Part shown: positions 37,906-47,519 of the stretch, one piece after another
Numbering within the stretch: the first letter of the stretch is position 1
Layout of the letters: every line of letters begins with the position of its first letter
Assembly: GCA_018432925.1 (NCBI GenBank)
Contig: JAHDSC010000021.1
Location: forward strand, 1 to 64,000
From: Desulfobacterales bacterium
GTDB lineage: Bacteria > Desulfobacterota > Desulfobacteria > Desulfobacterales > JAHDSC01
Direction of reading: 5' to 3'
Length of the DNA: 64,000 nt
Translations under genes and position numbers: made by a program
The notes under the pieces: generated by a model
The model's database searches: none
Told to the model about the DNA's origin: nothing
Seen by the model: only the letters and a program-made list of their open reading frames with translations

Positions 37906-38886
37906 TTATTTTCTTTTGCTTTCTTCCAAATCCTCATATGCTCTTATGATTTCCTGCACGAGAGGATGCCTCACGACGTCTGTTTTTGAAAAAAAGACAA
38001 ATTTGATCCCATCGATTCCCTGCAAAATCTTTTTGGCCTCGATAAGCCCCGAAATCCTTTCGGGAGGGAGATCAATTTGTGTTATGTCACCCGTAATGAC
38101 TGCCTTGGAACTGAATCCGATTCGGGTCAAAAACATCTTCATTTGTTCGGAGGTGGTGTTTTGGGCCTCATCCAAAATGACAAAAGAATCGTTCAGCGTT
38201 CTTCCACGCATGAAAGCCAAAGGTGCAACTTCTATAATACCTTGGTCTACTAAGCCGGACGCTTTTTCGAAACGCATCATATCGTGCAGCGCATCGTAGA
38301 GGGGCCTTAAGTAAGGATCAACTTTTTCTGCAAGATCTCCGGGCAAAAATCCAAGCGCTTCACCGGCCTCTACCGCCGGTCGGGTTAAAATAATCCGGCT
38401 GACCTGGCCTTTCGAAAGAGCCGATACCGCCATCGCCATCGCCAAATAAGTTTTGCCGGTTCCCGCCGGCCCGATTCCAAAAACCATATCATAGCTTCTA
38501 ATGGCATCTATATATTCTTTCTGAGAGCGGCTTTTTGGAGTGATGGCATGCTTTTTTGACGTGACGTAAATGGTATCCAGAAAAATATCCTTAAGATGGA
38601 TACGATCATCCGAACTCAATACTCGGATGGCATAATCAACGTCCTTGGAATAAACAGGGTATCCATTTTTTAACAAGTCGTAAAGCTGATTCAGTATGTT
38701 TTCGGCAAGTTTCGCTGCGATATGATCACCTTGAATAAATACCGTATTTCCTCTTGTATTTATGGTAAGCTCGAGTGTATCTGCGATTCGGTGAAGGTTG
38801 CAGTTGCGTTCACCAAAAAGCTGTCTAGCCAGCTCGATATTTGAAAAAGTCAGCTGGGAGGGTTTATTATCCAAGGTTTCAGTCAT
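37906..38886 (-). CDS. phoH: PhoH family ATPase
   Basis: The 326-residue protein has an N-terminal KH-like RNA-binding region, a Walker A motif GPAGTGKT near residue 140, RPAVEAGEALGFLPGDL, and the Walker B LDEAQN. Members are linked to RNA metabolism, and genomic neighbours here (pgpH, ybeY) are the usual ones. It is the first gene of the minus-strand cluster running to lysC, with 206 bp before pgpH. Confidence 0.94.
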   Translation of the reverse strand: MTETLDNKPSQLTFSNIELARQLFGERNCNLHRIADTLELTINTRGNTVFIQGDHIAAKLAENILNQLYDLLKNGYPVYSKDVDYAIRVLSSDDRIHLKDIFLDTIYVTSKKHAITPKSRSQKEYIDAIRSYDMVFGIGPAGTGKTYLAMAMAVSALSKGQVSRIILTRPAVEAGEALGFLPGDLAEKVDPYLRPLYDALHDMMRFEKASGLVDQGIIEVAPLAFMRGRTLNDSFVILDEAQNTTSEQMKMFLTRIGFSSKAVITGDITQIDLPPERISGLIEAKKILQGIDGIKFVFFSKTDVVRHPLVQEIIRAYEDLEESKRK

Positions 38887-39474
38887 ATGTGTTCAGTATG
38901 AAATTAATATGAAGAGTAATTACACTCATTATCACCATAAAAAGTGAGAGGAAGCGGGGACGTCGCCATTTATTCTCCGCCATGAATGCCGGTCATGATC
39001 GATTTTTTATGAACGTCCGGGTTAAATCTTAGCTGAAAAAATCCCCGACCTGGTTGCCGTTAAAAGGCACGGAAAACTCAAATACAGTTCGTTCCAACGC
39101 CAATTTTAAGCAGATAAAATAATTTTTCGTCCTGCAGGGATAGGTAAATGAAATCATTTTTTATCGATATATCATAATCTTTCAAGTGATTGCAAATAAC
39201 AATTTTGGCGATCAGCTTCAGTGGTAATCACATTTTGTAAAAAGGTTTTTTGGGCCGTTATCGAAGATCCACTGAAATTTTTTACATGGGTTTCCCATAC
39301 CGGCCTTCAAAATGAAAACTTCTTGACTCGAAATACTAGCTCTGTTAATTCAAAACAGTTAAATTTTTTATTTTTAAAGAAATTGGCTCCTAAATTTGTT
39401 TCTATCAAATATTAGGAAAAATAAAAATTCTATTACTAGAATCTGGAGTGATATTTGAATAATGAAGGGAAGGT
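38887..39474. other. AT-rich divergent region between phoH and cvpA
   Basis: These 588 bp separate divergent genes and should hold both promoters. A 64-codon plus-strand frame at 39221-39415 has no ribosome binding site or protein-like profile. No clear repeat, operator or RNA was seen. Confidence 0.5.
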
Positions 39475-40002
39475 ATGAACCCATTTGATATTGTAATTAT
39501 TGTTATCTTGAGTTTCTGTTTGGTAAGGGGCATTTTCAGAGGTCTTGTTAAGGAGGTTTCCGCGATAATCGGAGTGCTGGCCGGATTTTATGCCGCCTAT
39601 ACGTATTATGCAGAAATCGCGAAATTATTATCGAAGTGGATATCAAACGTTGCCAATTCAAATATCTTAAGCTTTCTAATTCTATTTGTCGGTGTTTTGG
39701 TTATTGTCAACATTCTGGGTATCATTATAAAGTATATCCTAAAAATAGCGTCCCTTGGCTGGATCGATCGGGTTTCCGGAGCTGGATTCGGCATTATTAA
39801 AGGCGTGCTTATTGTATCGATTTTATTAATTATGCTCACCGCTTTCCTTCCCAAAGGATCGCCCGTAATCAGAAACTCAATGCTTTCCCCATATATAACA
39901 ATGGTTTCGGAGAGGCTGGCAAAGGTGATCCCCCAATCCATGAAAGATCAATTTTCTTTTAAGCTCAAAGATTTCAAAGAGACTTGGAAGAAACAAAACT
40001 GA
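39475..40002 (+). CDS. CvpA family membrane protein
   Basis: The 175-residue protein has four predicted helices in the N-terminal 125 residues and starts MNPFDIVIIVILSFCLVRGIFRG, with LVKEVSAIIGVLAGFYAAY, as in CvpA/colicin V production proteins. The C-terminal 45 residues are polar and cytoplasmic. Function in the family is poorly known (envelope, purine-linked). aagggaagg lies just before the ATG. Its stop overlaps the mazG start (TGATG). Confidence 0.88.
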   Translation: MNPFDIVIIVILSFCLVRGIFRGLVKEVSAIIGVLAGFYAAYTYYAEIAKLLSKWISNVANSNILSFLILFVGVLVIVNILGIIIKYILKIASLGWIDRVSGAGFGIIKGVLIVSILLIMLTAFLPKGSPVIRNSMLSPYITMVSERLAKVIPQSMKDQFSFKLKDFKETWKKQN

Positions 40003-40805
40003 TGCATACAACTTCCGGCATTGATAGCCTCATGGATGTTATCAAGACCCTGAGGGGAGAAGGTGGATGTCCGTGGGATAAAAAACAGACTCCCCGAAGC
40101 ATGACGGTTTACCTGATCGAAGAGATATACGAGCTGGTGGAGGCGATTGAATCCGGCAAAACCCAAGATGTATGTGAAGAACTTGGAGACGTGTTGTTTC
40201 ACGTTTTATTTTTATCGAGAATGTATCAAGAAATGGGAGAGTTCGATATCCATGACGTTACCGAGGTCAATATCGAGAAAATGATTCGCCGCCATCCCCA
40301 TGTTTTCGGGGGGAAAAGAGTCAACACCGCTGAAGAAGTAAAACAAAGGTGGCACCAGATTAAGATGAAGGAGAAAAATCACAGGTGCAAGACGTCGATC
40401 CTTGATTCCGTTCCTCCAGGGCTTCCTGCCTTGGTTCGTGCCTACCGAATCTCCGAACGAGCGGCAAGAACCGGATTTGACTGGAACGATATTGTAGGTG
40501 TGATGCAAAAAGTGGAGGAAGAATGGTTTGAATTAAAATCAGAGTTAAGAATCGAGGAAAATCAATCCGGACGGGATTCTGACAAGATCGCTATGGAGTT
40601 TGGGGATGTCCTGTTCGCAATGGTAAATGTAGCGCGTTTTTTACACATACACCCTGAAACAGCTTTGAGATCGTCTATAAAAAAATTTGAAAAGCGATTT
40701 CAATACATGGAAAAGGTGTTTTCGGAAGCTGGAAGAAGTCTGGAATCCGCTTCTCAAAATGAGATGGAAACAGTATGGGAAGCGGCCAAACAAAAGGCCA
40801 AATAA
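40002..40805 (+). CDS. mazG: Nucleoside triphosphate pyrophosphohydrolase MazG
   Basis: The 267-residue protein holds two MazG domains that hydrolyse NTPs to NMP and pyrophosphate. The first has LRGEGGCPWDKKQT, EEIYELVEAIE and EELGDVLFHVLF; the second has EEEWFELKSE and EFGDVLFAMVN. The metal-binding Glu/Asp residues are intact in both. ATG 40002 shares its A with the cvpA stop. It is the last gene before a convergent flagellar-linked cluster. Confidence 0.95.
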   Translation: MHTTSGIDSLMDVIKTLRGEGGCPWDKKQTPRSMTVYLIEEIYELVEAIESGKTQDVCEELGDVLFHVLFLSRMYQEMGEFDIHDVTEVNIEKMIRRHPHVFGGKRVNTAEEVKQRWHQIKMKEKNHRCKTSILDSVPPGLPALVRAYRISERAARTGFDWNDIVGVMQKVEEEWFELKSELRIEENQSGRDSDKIAMEFGDVLFAMVNVARFLHIHPETALRSSIKKFEKRFQYMEKVFSEAGRSLESASQNEMETVWEAAKQKAK

Positions 40806-40912
40806 TGGCAGAGCCCTTGTCCGTAATCCGACTTGCCGGTTTTCTCGTGCATGAAGACATGCCCCACGCATCCATTGCCGCCCGGCGCTTTGATAAATAG
40901 CGGGGCGGGGAA

Positions 40913-41362
40913 CTAAATATAATCACCCCGCTGAAATTTAATATATTCCACATTTGCAGCCAATGCGCATTGTTCGGCAATTTTTCGTAGATTCGCGTCG
41001 GGATGCATTGTTTCGTCAAATTCCTTCATAAGCCGGGTCGCATGATTTTTGATTGAAATGATAAGCGGCTCGATGTCTTTTAATGACTTCTCAGGGTTTT
41101 CCATTTCTTTTGAATAAGTTTCGAGAAGATCAAGAAGCGTGTTCGTCTCATTCAGTGCGTTTGCTGAAGGATCTTCAATTTTAACATATGATGGGGCTAT
41201 GATTTCGCTCGCAGCGTCTGCTTTTCTTGCGGATGCCTTTTGAATTTCATCCGTTTCAAGCATCGCCTTCAAGGTATTCTGAAACAGGTTGCTATCTTGT
41301 CGGTTTATTTTTGAATGATTGGAAATAAGCGTTCCTTGAGAAATACCTGATATTTTGTCCAT
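40913..41362 (-). CDS. Uncharacterised protein next to flgM
   Basis: The 149-residue soluble protein is mostly helical, with a predicted coiled region at about 70-125 (NTLLDLLETYSKEMENPEKSL). It ends in a conserved-looking ALAANVEYIKFQRGDYI. aaaaggagg precedes the ATG. It is the last gene on the minus strand after flgM, separated from it by an intrinsic terminator, so it probably has its own promoter. Its place suggests a flagellar or chaperone role; I do not recognise a family. Confidence 0.7.
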   Translation of the reverse strand: MDKISGISQGTLISNHSKINRQDSNLFQNTLKAMLETDEIQKASARKADAASEIIAPSYVKIEDPSANALNETNTLLDLLETYSKEMENPEKSLKDIEPLIISIKNHATRLMKEFDETMHPDANLRKIAEQCALAANVEYIKFQRGDYI

Positions 41363-41579
41363 GGGAAAAAACCTCCTTTTTCATGGGAATTGAGTAATGA
41401 CTCGTTCTATCACGGTTATTTCGGAATGAAAAACGAAGAGTTTTAAATCTTTCGGTTTATCTGTTTCATCATTCGATTATTCTGTATTTCCAGTATAAAA
41501 ATTTTACCAGGAATGGAATAGAATCGATATGCTCCTTGAAGGGATCATCACCGTCCATCCCGGTCTTTTTATTTTATGC

Positions 41580-41607
41580 AAAAAAAAGGCCAGCATTGAC
41601 GCCGGCC
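41580..41607 (-). terminator. Rho-independent terminator after flgM
   Basis: On the minus strand, ggccggc and gctggcc form a stem (one G-U) with a 6-nt loop, followed by eight T residues. It lies 115 nt beyond the flgM stop and separates flgM from the 149-residue gene. Confidence 0.75.
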
Positions 41608-41721
41608 CTCCTGCAAAATGATAACTTATTGAAAAAAAAATTAATAAACGATTTGTTTCACCAAGGCAGGAAAAAATACAAATGCCACACCGGAAAATTT
41701 TTCCCGCCGGATATCGACAGG

Positions 41722-42039
41722 TCAGACAAACTCACCGATGATTGAGGCGATGATCTTTTCAGCGATTTTATCTGAATCAATACGATACCTGTCTTCCAAA
41801 ATTGCCTCCCTGATTTTTTCCACCTTTTCAGACCTTATTTCAGGGATTGATGCCACTGCTTCTTTCGCCAATTTCATTTCTTTGCAAGTATCCGAGAGGC
41901 TCACAATTATATCTTCCCTCGATGTCTCTTTTTTTTGCCCGGTTGGCTGCTGTTCACGAATATTTAACCGGCTGCTTTCCGTCGGTTCCTTGACATAAGT
42001 CGGTCTTTCATAATTGCCTGCGACATCCAACGTATTCAT
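41722..42039 (-). CDS. flgM: Anti-sigma-28 factor FlgM
   Basis: The 105-residue protein has the FlgM layout: a disordered, polar N-terminus, then IIVSLSDTCKEMKLAKEAVASIPEIR and a C-terminal domain with KIREAILEDRYRIDSDKIAEKIIASI. It binds sigma-28 and holds back late flagellar genes until the hook is complete. Its ATG overlaps the upstream gene's stop (ATGA). No other structural flagellar genes are in the window. Confidence 0.88.
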   Translation of the reverse strand: MNTLDVAGNYERPTYVKEPTESSRLNIREQQPTGQKKETSREDIIVSLSDTCKEMKLAKEAVASIPEIRSEKVEKIREAILEDRYRIDSDKIAEKIIASIIGEFV

Positions 42040-42476
42040 ATCATACCTCCCGACCAGAGCGCCTCACGTTTTTCAATCGTTTCACCAGCCAACTTTTCAA
42101 GCCGTTTAATTAAAAAAACGGAATCTTCTGTTGAAAGCGTATGCGGCCTTTTTTGATTGCTCTCATCGATTGTGTTAAAAACGAATTTGCCTCTTTCTTG
42201 ATTTCTTGGTTTAAAATGGGCTTTATCTTCCATACGGTTTTTTCCCTCGATTTCTTGGATACCATTTTCAAGGGAGCCGAAACGGCTGATTCGTTCAAGA
42301 ATATCGGTTGCGACTTTTTCGATGATCGTTTCTCGCTTTCCTTTTGAAGGCATATTGATTCTGTTGACGGATGATTTTGTTCCGAATTCGTTTTGACGTT
42401 CCGAATATTCACTTTGACAGAGTCGTCTGCTGTATACTTTTATCACGTTGTGTATTTGATAAGATGGAATGTGCAT
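42036..42476 (-). CDS. Uncharacterised protein coupled upstream of flgM
   Basis: The 146-residue, very basic and charged protein starts MHIPSYQIHNVIKVYSRRL. The IPSYQIHNV-KVYS opening looks conserved in flgM-adjacent proteins of Deltaproteobacteria (from memory, not searched). The middle (about 55-110) is likely disordered and the end is helical. Its stop overlaps flgM by 4 nt, which argues for co-expression and perhaps joint action in sigma-28 control. No domain is recognised. Confidence 0.68.
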   Translation of the reverse strand: MHIPSYQIHNVIKVYSRRLCQSEYSERQNEFGTKSSVNRINMPSKGKRETIIEKVATDILERISRFGSLENGIQEIEGKNRMEDKAHFKPRNQERGKFVFNTIDESNQKRPHTLSTEDSVFLIKRLEKLAGETIEKREALWSGGMI

Positions 42477-42642
42477 AAAGGACTCTCTTTACCCATTAGA
42501 TCGGAAAGGATTTTGAAAACTTAAGATAAAAATATCCTTAAATGTAAAAAACTTACGCCATATCGATAATTATGTAACATTATCTGCCATGACCGATAAC
42601 AAGGGGCGGCAATGGTTTCGTTTCGCTTCCTATTGTTTATTT

Positions 42643-43938
42643 TCAATCATCGTAATGGGCCCCGGTCCTTGTGCCGGTTTTCAGAGAAGTCGCTTTTTGG
42701 ATTATCATCTCGTTTGTCCATTCGTCCGGATTTTCAATCCGGGTTGCCTTGGAGCCGGCATCGTAGGAGCCTGCCTTAAGAATCATTTCAATGGCAAGCT
42801 GTGCGGTATCCTTTGAGTTAAAGACATTTACCATCAAGTTGTAGGCAAATTTTTCCACCCGTTGGGCCATTCTTTCTTTTATTTCCTTGGGTTGACCAAG
42901 AAGCTTGTTTTCAAACGGAAGGTTAAGCTTTTTATAGTCCCCCTTTTTAAGGCCCTTGGATTTTGCATATTCCGTCATTTCTTTCCACATTTTTTCAGTT
43001 ACGCCTTCACCTTCAACCTTTATAAAGTTTCCATCGGGATCAAATATCGCGTTTCCATAGTCGTTGACTTCAAGTCCCCATGAGATCATCTGGAGCGCTG
43101 TGGCTACGTTTGCCTTGGTGGTCCGGGTTTTGGTGGCGATTTCTCTCAGTCTGTCCGAATTGTTACCGGATGTTCCGTGCTGTGCGCCGGAGACTTGATA
43201 TTTAGTCAAAGCGGCATGAATTTCAGCCGTCAGATTTACCTGTATTCCCTTGTCGCTTTCTTCAATGCCGTGGGTTGTTCCGTTGTTTAAGGCAATCCAA
43301 TCCGGAAAAATATCGTGAGCATTTAAGCCTTGTATGAGAAATAAAGCTTCTTCCGGTGTTGATAATCCAACTTTGCCCTTGATTTCACCGACTTCGGTTT
43401 CAAGTCCCGCCCATTTGGGAATAAAAGGATTCAGTTCGATATTGGCAAGAAGATTCTTGTCATCGGGAAGATGCGATGCGTCGATCGCAATCGAGGTGAT
43501 ACCTGCCTCAAACAATGTCGGGATCTCGATTTTTGCCGGCTCGATCTCGCCTTCTTCTTTGATTCCATAATGATCGGCATGGATCGCTACGGGAATCGTG
43601 ATGCTCATTTCGTTACACAGGGAATCGACCTGCCTTGCGAGATTCCAAAAATTGACAGCGCAGTAAGCATTCGCTCCGCCTTCGGATCTGGCAATCTCAA
43701 TAATGACAGCGGCGTTTGCCCGCTGAGCAGCTTTCAGAACGCCTCGGATGATAAAATAGTTTCTGCCGTTTGCGGCCATGGCGATGGTATTGCCCTTTGC
43801 AAGCATCGCTTTATCAATATACTTTCCACTGACAATTAATGCCCTCGAGTGGGGAAACAGTCTTGTAATGTTAGGTGGACGCCCTATTTCAAGGGCTTTT
43901 TGAAAATCTGCCGAAGTGCTGAAAGTTTTTCCCGGCAT
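42643..43938 (-). CDS. Class II fructose-bisphosphate aldolase
   Basis: The 431-residue metal-dependent aldolase splits fructose 1,6-bisphosphate into two triose phosphates. Zinc ligands appear in AIHADHYG, a second conserved stretch is IDASHLPDD, and LNNGTTHG and SGAQHGTSG hold phosphate-binding and further metal residues. It is longer than the E. coli enzyme (359) and similar to the long variant seen in some anaerobes. aaggagg lies 8 nt before the ATG. Together with 6-phosphofructokinase at 47.5-48.9 kb it gives two consecutive glycolytic steps. Confidence 0.88.
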   Translation of the reverse strand: MPGKTFSTSADFQKALEIGRPPNITRLFPHSRALIVSGKYIDKAMLAKGNTIAMAANGRNYFIIRGVLKAAQRANAAVIIEIARSEGGANAYCAVNFWNLARQVDSLCNEMSITIPVAIHADHYGIKEEGEIEPAKIEIPTLFEAGITSIAIDASHLPDDKNLLANIELNPFIPKWAGLETEVGEIKGKVGLSTPEEALFLIQGLNAHDIFPDWIALNNGTTHGIEESDKGIQVNLTAEIHAALTKYQVSGAQHGTSGNNSDRLREIATKTRTTKANVATALQMISWGLEVNDYGNAIFDPDGNFIKVEGEGVTEKMWKEMTEYAKSKGLKKGDYKKLNLPFENKLLGQPKEIKERMAQRVEKFAYNLMVNVFNSKDTAQLAIEMILKAGSYDAGSKATRIENPDEWTNEMIIQKATSLKTGTRTGAHYDD

Positions 43939-44291
43939 TGTTTAGCCTCCTTGTAAGGTGGATTGGTGTATCTGTTTTGTTTTTTCCGTGAACCGCAGAT
44001 CGAGACCAATTTGGACCCCGCTGGCAGCTTGCGCGGTTGGCAAATAAATACAGAAATTCATTCGTTGCAAGAGATGGATTTCCGTCGTTTGTTCGCTTTC
44101 GTTTCAAACGGTATGGTTTGTTAAATGAAAAGCTCATCGGCAGCCTTCCAGATTATTTCACTTGCCATTCAACGGATCGGCAACCATGGATCTTTTCGAT
44201 CGTTTTATATTTAGCTGTGGTGAATGCGTTTTTGTATGAAATTATATGTTGAGACATCCCAAACAATTTTTCAATCGAGGTTTGGTCTCTC
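43939..44291. other. Gap between aldolase and DUF2007 genes
   Basis: About 350 bp with no supported gene. Short frames on both strands are shadow-like. The aldolase promoter probably lies here. Confidence 0.5.
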
Positions 44292-44540
44292 TCAGTCATC
44301 TCTGATTGATGATCTGATAAGCCTAAGAATTTCAGATACTTCTCGTTTGTATGATAAAGGAGCGCATAATTCACCCCATCCCTTTTGAAACTGGAATAGC
44401 CCGTTATAGGCAGTGTCGTGGTATGATCGAATCTGGTGAGGGATATTCTGCTCGTTCAAAATTGAATCAATGAGCTGTGCCTCAATTGTATTGTCTAAAA
44501 CGGCAACCTTGATAAACTCCTTTTCATTCGTTTGGTTCAT
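44292..44540 (-). CDS. DUF2007-type putative signal transduction protein
   Basis: The 82-residue protein resembles the small DUF2007 family: VAVLDNTIEAQLIDSILNEQNIPHQI near the start is the typical opening (a PII-like alpha/beta fold with an N-terminal strand and helix), followed by GLFQFQKGWGELCAP. The role of the family is unknown. It sits between an 86-residue frame and the aldolase gene on the minus strand. Confidence 0.72.
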   Translation of the reverse strand: MNQTNEKEFIKVAVLDNTIEAQLIDSILNEQNIPHQIRSYHDTAYNGLFQFQKGWGELCAPLSYKREVSEILRLIRSSIRDD

Positions 44541-44637
44541 GTTCGAATTTAAGAATATATCGGTTGACCTTTCAGAAATATCTTAAAAAAAGGGTGTGAT
44601 AAAAAAATACTACTCTGATGTTGCAGAGAAAAAGAAC

Positions 44638-44898
44638 CTAAGCATAGATGTTGATCAATAAACCAAGCATACTGGTTTCCGGCATTGAAACATGGCTTTT
44701 TTCGTTATACATGCCGCCTTGGTAAAACGTTTCCATAAAAGGTTCATATCGGTTGATCCGTTTATAAAGGTGCTCCGTTTCAATAGTATTCGGACAGTTT
44801 GCTCGGCAGTTGCTGACAATGCGAGGCGGGCGGACGATAATATCCTGTTTTTTGCCGAGATACGGAACCAAACTGTAATTTGTTGAAGGGGTGATCAT
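44638..44898 (-). CDS. Hypothetical 86-residue protein
   Basis: The frame has protein-like composition, a basic first half (GKKQDIIVRPPRIVSNCRANC) and a tidy end (METFYQGGMYNEKSHVSM, ETSMLGLLINIYA) that looks like a conserved tail. No ribosome binding site is visible before the ATG, so start and existence are uncertain. It lies 97 bp upstream of the DUF2007 gene on the same strand. Confidence 0.4.
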   Translation of the reverse strand: MITPSTNYSLVPYLGKKQDIIVRPPRIVSNCRANCPNTIETEHLYKRINRYEPFMETFYQGGMYNEKSHVSMPETSMLGLLINIYA

Positions 44899-45475
44899 TA
44901 TTTGTACGTGGTCGATCTTTGATGATTTCTCAAAAAACTATTTTCTCGGATGTCCAGCCTTTTAAATTCACGAACCTTGATTCTCCAAGCGTTTTTTTGT
45001 AAAAAAGCATACGATGTTTTCGTGATGAAGAAAAGGCTTTCACCGCAATGCCAAAAAACATTATTTTATCTGTTCGGAGGAAAAAAATTTATCAATTAAA
45101 ACCGGTCACAAGCAAAAAATCTAACTGCGTTAAAAATATAGAAAAATATGGTAAGGTGTCAAGGAAATAAATTCATCCGTTTATGGTGAGTTTTTATTTT
45201 TTGGTCGGTTCCTATAAAATCTTTTATGCTTACATTTCTTTTTTTGTTTGCGTCAAGAAAACCATGGGGGGTCCTTTGGGTTTCTAATCGGACGATTGTT
45301 CCGGATGGAAGCGGTGCATATCCGAGCCAAGTTTTGGAATGATTATTGCAATTGATTTCCGTCAATATTTGCTTAATAATATAAAAAAAAGTTGAAGCAT
45401 GAATTGCGCAATTCAAATTTGGCTTAAAAAAATAATCCTCAGACGAAACCCATAATTTTTAGGAAAGAATCTGAA
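44899..45475. other. AT-rich intergenic region upstream of lipoprotein gene
   Basis: These 577 bp hold no supported gene. A minus-strand frame (45159-45416) is not convincing. A strong ribosome binding site-like ggaggaaaaa at about 45076 is followed directly by a stop codon. Confidence 0.5.
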
Positions 45476-47440
45476 ATGATGTTTCGGTCTCTTAAAAAAA
45501 ATATTTATATTTTACTTGCGATTTCTCTTTGGTTTTTCTGGGCATGTGCACCGAAACCGGTGATTCTGCCGGTTCCGCCGAAACTAGACACGGGGGATAT
45601 TTTGTTTTCGGAGGCTGAAAAATTGTTTGAGGAAAAATTGTATGACAAGGCGCTTGAGAGTTACGAGGGATATCTTTCCCGATTTCCTGACAGGCCCCTC
45701 GCCGCTGCGGCTTTATTAAAAATCGGAGCAATATACACGGCACGAGGGAAAAATCTGGAAGCTCGAAATGCCTATCAGCGTCTGATTAACGAATATCCGG
45801 ACAGTTCCTTTATTCCCGATGCGGAAGTAGAGATTATGGTCATCCTGTACAACGAGAGCAAATACCGGGAAGTTATTGATCAGGCGAATCGGATACTAGC
45901 AGGAAGGATCCCTCAATTTTATCTTCTTAAAACCAATATTCTTCTCGGGGATACCTATGTGGCACTGGATTCCCCGGACGACGCTTTTTATTCTTATGCT
46001 GCGGCATATAATCAGGCGGACCATCTGCAGCAAGAAAGCATCCTGATAAAATTAAAAGAAGCCCTTGAGCGGATGAATTCAGCGGAGATGACATCGCTTT
46101 TAACCCGTCTCGAAGATAACGAGCCAAAAGGGTATCTGATGTATCATCTGGGACTCAACAATGCCCGGGAGGGAAAATATGACGACGCGCTACGGCTGTT
46201 TTCGTCGTTTATCGCAAAGTTTCCCGAACACGAATATGCCGAAAAGGCAAGGGGTTTGATTGAAAATTTGAGTAAAAAGACCATGTATGATCCTTCTGCA
46301 ATCGGATGTATGCTTCCACTGAGCGGCCCTTATAAAGTTTATGGTGAGAGGGCGTTAAGAGGGATTGAATTTGCGCTGAGTCAGCATAATTCCCGGAATA
46401 TTCATCGCCCCTTAAAAATAATCATAAAAGATACTGAATCGGATTCAAATAAGGCGGTTCAGGCAGTAGAAGAACTGCATCAGGAGAATGTCGCCGCTAT
46501 TCTCGGTCCGATTATTACAGCAGAAGCTGCTGCCATGGTTTCTCAGGCAAAAGGAATTCCCATCATTACCCTGACTCAAAAAGATAATATTACCGATATC
46601 GGTGACAATGTTTTCAGAAATTTCCTCACCCCGATCATGCAGGTCCGAACGATCGTATCCTATGCAATCGAGGAACTCGGAGTAAAACGTTTCGCCATTC
46701 TTTACCCGGATGAAAATTATGGTACCACTTTCATGAATCTTTTTTGGGATGAAATCATCGCCTTTGGCGGCAAGGTCGTTGGTTTGGAATCATACAATCC
46801 GGCTCAAACGGATTTTGCTGATCCGATCAAAAAGCTTGCGGGGTGTTATTATGAAGTGCCGGAAGATCTCAAAAACCAGGTCCAGCAATCAGCGGATGTA
46901 GAAAGGCCGGATGATCTGGATCATCATGGCGGAAACAGGGAGAAGGAAGATTCCAATGTGATTGTTGATTTTGACGCCGTTATCATTCCAGACGCGCCCA
47001 AGAAGGCCGGCCTTATTATTCCACAGTTGGCATTTCACGATATCGGAAACGTCTATCTTTTTGGTACCAATCTCTGGCACTCTGATACGCTGATAAAAAT
47101 GGCCAAGGAGTATCTTCAGGGAGCCATGATGACGGATGGCTTTTTTGCGGAAAGTTCTTCGGATGTAGTCAGGAATTTTGTCAGCGGTTTTGAAGATGTA
47201 TTTCGTGAAAAACCTGGATTTATCGAAGCTGTGGCCTATGACACAGCCATGATTGTCTTTCAAAAGTTGGAATGCCCCGATATCTGTTTCAGAAGTGCTT
47301 TGCGGGATGAACTCGCCCGACTCCATTCTTTTCAGGGCGTCACAGGGATCACTTCATTCGGCGTTAATAGAGACGCGGTAAAGAAGCTTTATCTTCTCCG
47401 CGTTAAAGGCCGGCGATTTGTGGAGCTGGGCTACGAATGA
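45476..47440 (+). CDS. LppC/LpoA-like lipoprotein: TPR plus periplasmic binding fold
   Basis: The 654-residue lipoprotein has a signal sequence with a lipobox-like FWAC (C24). TPR/helical repeats follow (about 45-280), starting AEKLFEEKLYDKALESYEGYLSRFPD. A type I periplasmic-binding fold takes the rest (about 285-650), with GCMLPLSGPYKVYGERALRGIEFAL and the AILYPDENYGTTFMN segment. The layout matches LpoA/LppC, outer-membrane activators of penicillin-binding proteins, although ABC receptor homologues are similar. A charged insert (about 475-500) is rich in Asp, His and Glu. aggaaag precedes the start, and a second Met follows at once. Confidence 0.85.
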   Translation: MMFRSLKKNIYILLAISLWFFWACAPKPVILPVPPKLDTGDILFSEAEKLFEEKLYDKALESYEGYLSRFPDRPLAAAALLKIGAIYTARGKNLEARNAYQRLINEYPDSSFIPDAEVEIMVILYNESKYREVIDQANRILAGRIPQFYLLKTNILLGDTYVALDSPDDAFYSYAAAYNQADHLQQESILIKLKEALERMNSAEMTSLLTRLEDNEPKGYLMYHLGLNNAREGKYDDALRLFSSFIAKFPEHEYAEKARGLIENLSKKTMYDPSAIGCMLPLSGPYKVYGERALRGIEFALSQHNSRNIHRPLKIIIKDTESDSNKAVQAVEELHQENVAAILGPIITAEAAAMVSQAKGIPIITLTQKDNITDIGDNVFRNFLTPIMQVRTIVSYAIEELGVKRFAILYPDENYGTTFMNLFWDEIIAFGGKVVGLESYNPAQTDFADPIKKLAGCYYEVPEDLKNQVQQSADVERPDDLDHHGGNREKEDSNVIVDFDAVIIPDAPKKAGLIIPQLAFHDIGNVYLFGTNLWHSDTLIKMAKEYLQGAMMTDGFFAESSSDVVRNFVSGFEDVFREKPGFIEAVAYDTAMIVFQKLECPDICFRSALRDELARLHSFQGVTGITSFGVNRDAVKKLYLLRVKGRRFVELGYE

Positions 47441-47519
47441 AAACGATTTTCAAAAACAATATCGATATGTTGCAAAAAAGCCGCGGTTGGCGAAACGGTT
47501 TTGTCTAGTCCCCAATGAA

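Noticed and set aside
42477-42642. sigma-54 or sigma-28 promoter upstream of the flgM cluster
   Set aside because: A tggcagataatgttaca stretch is near the -24/-12 consensus, but spacing and the -12 GC element are wrong; no sigma-28 box fits.
45159-45416. 85-codon minus-strand frame upstream of the lipoprotein gene
   Set aside because: No ribosome binding site and no family; AT-rich intergenic sequence.
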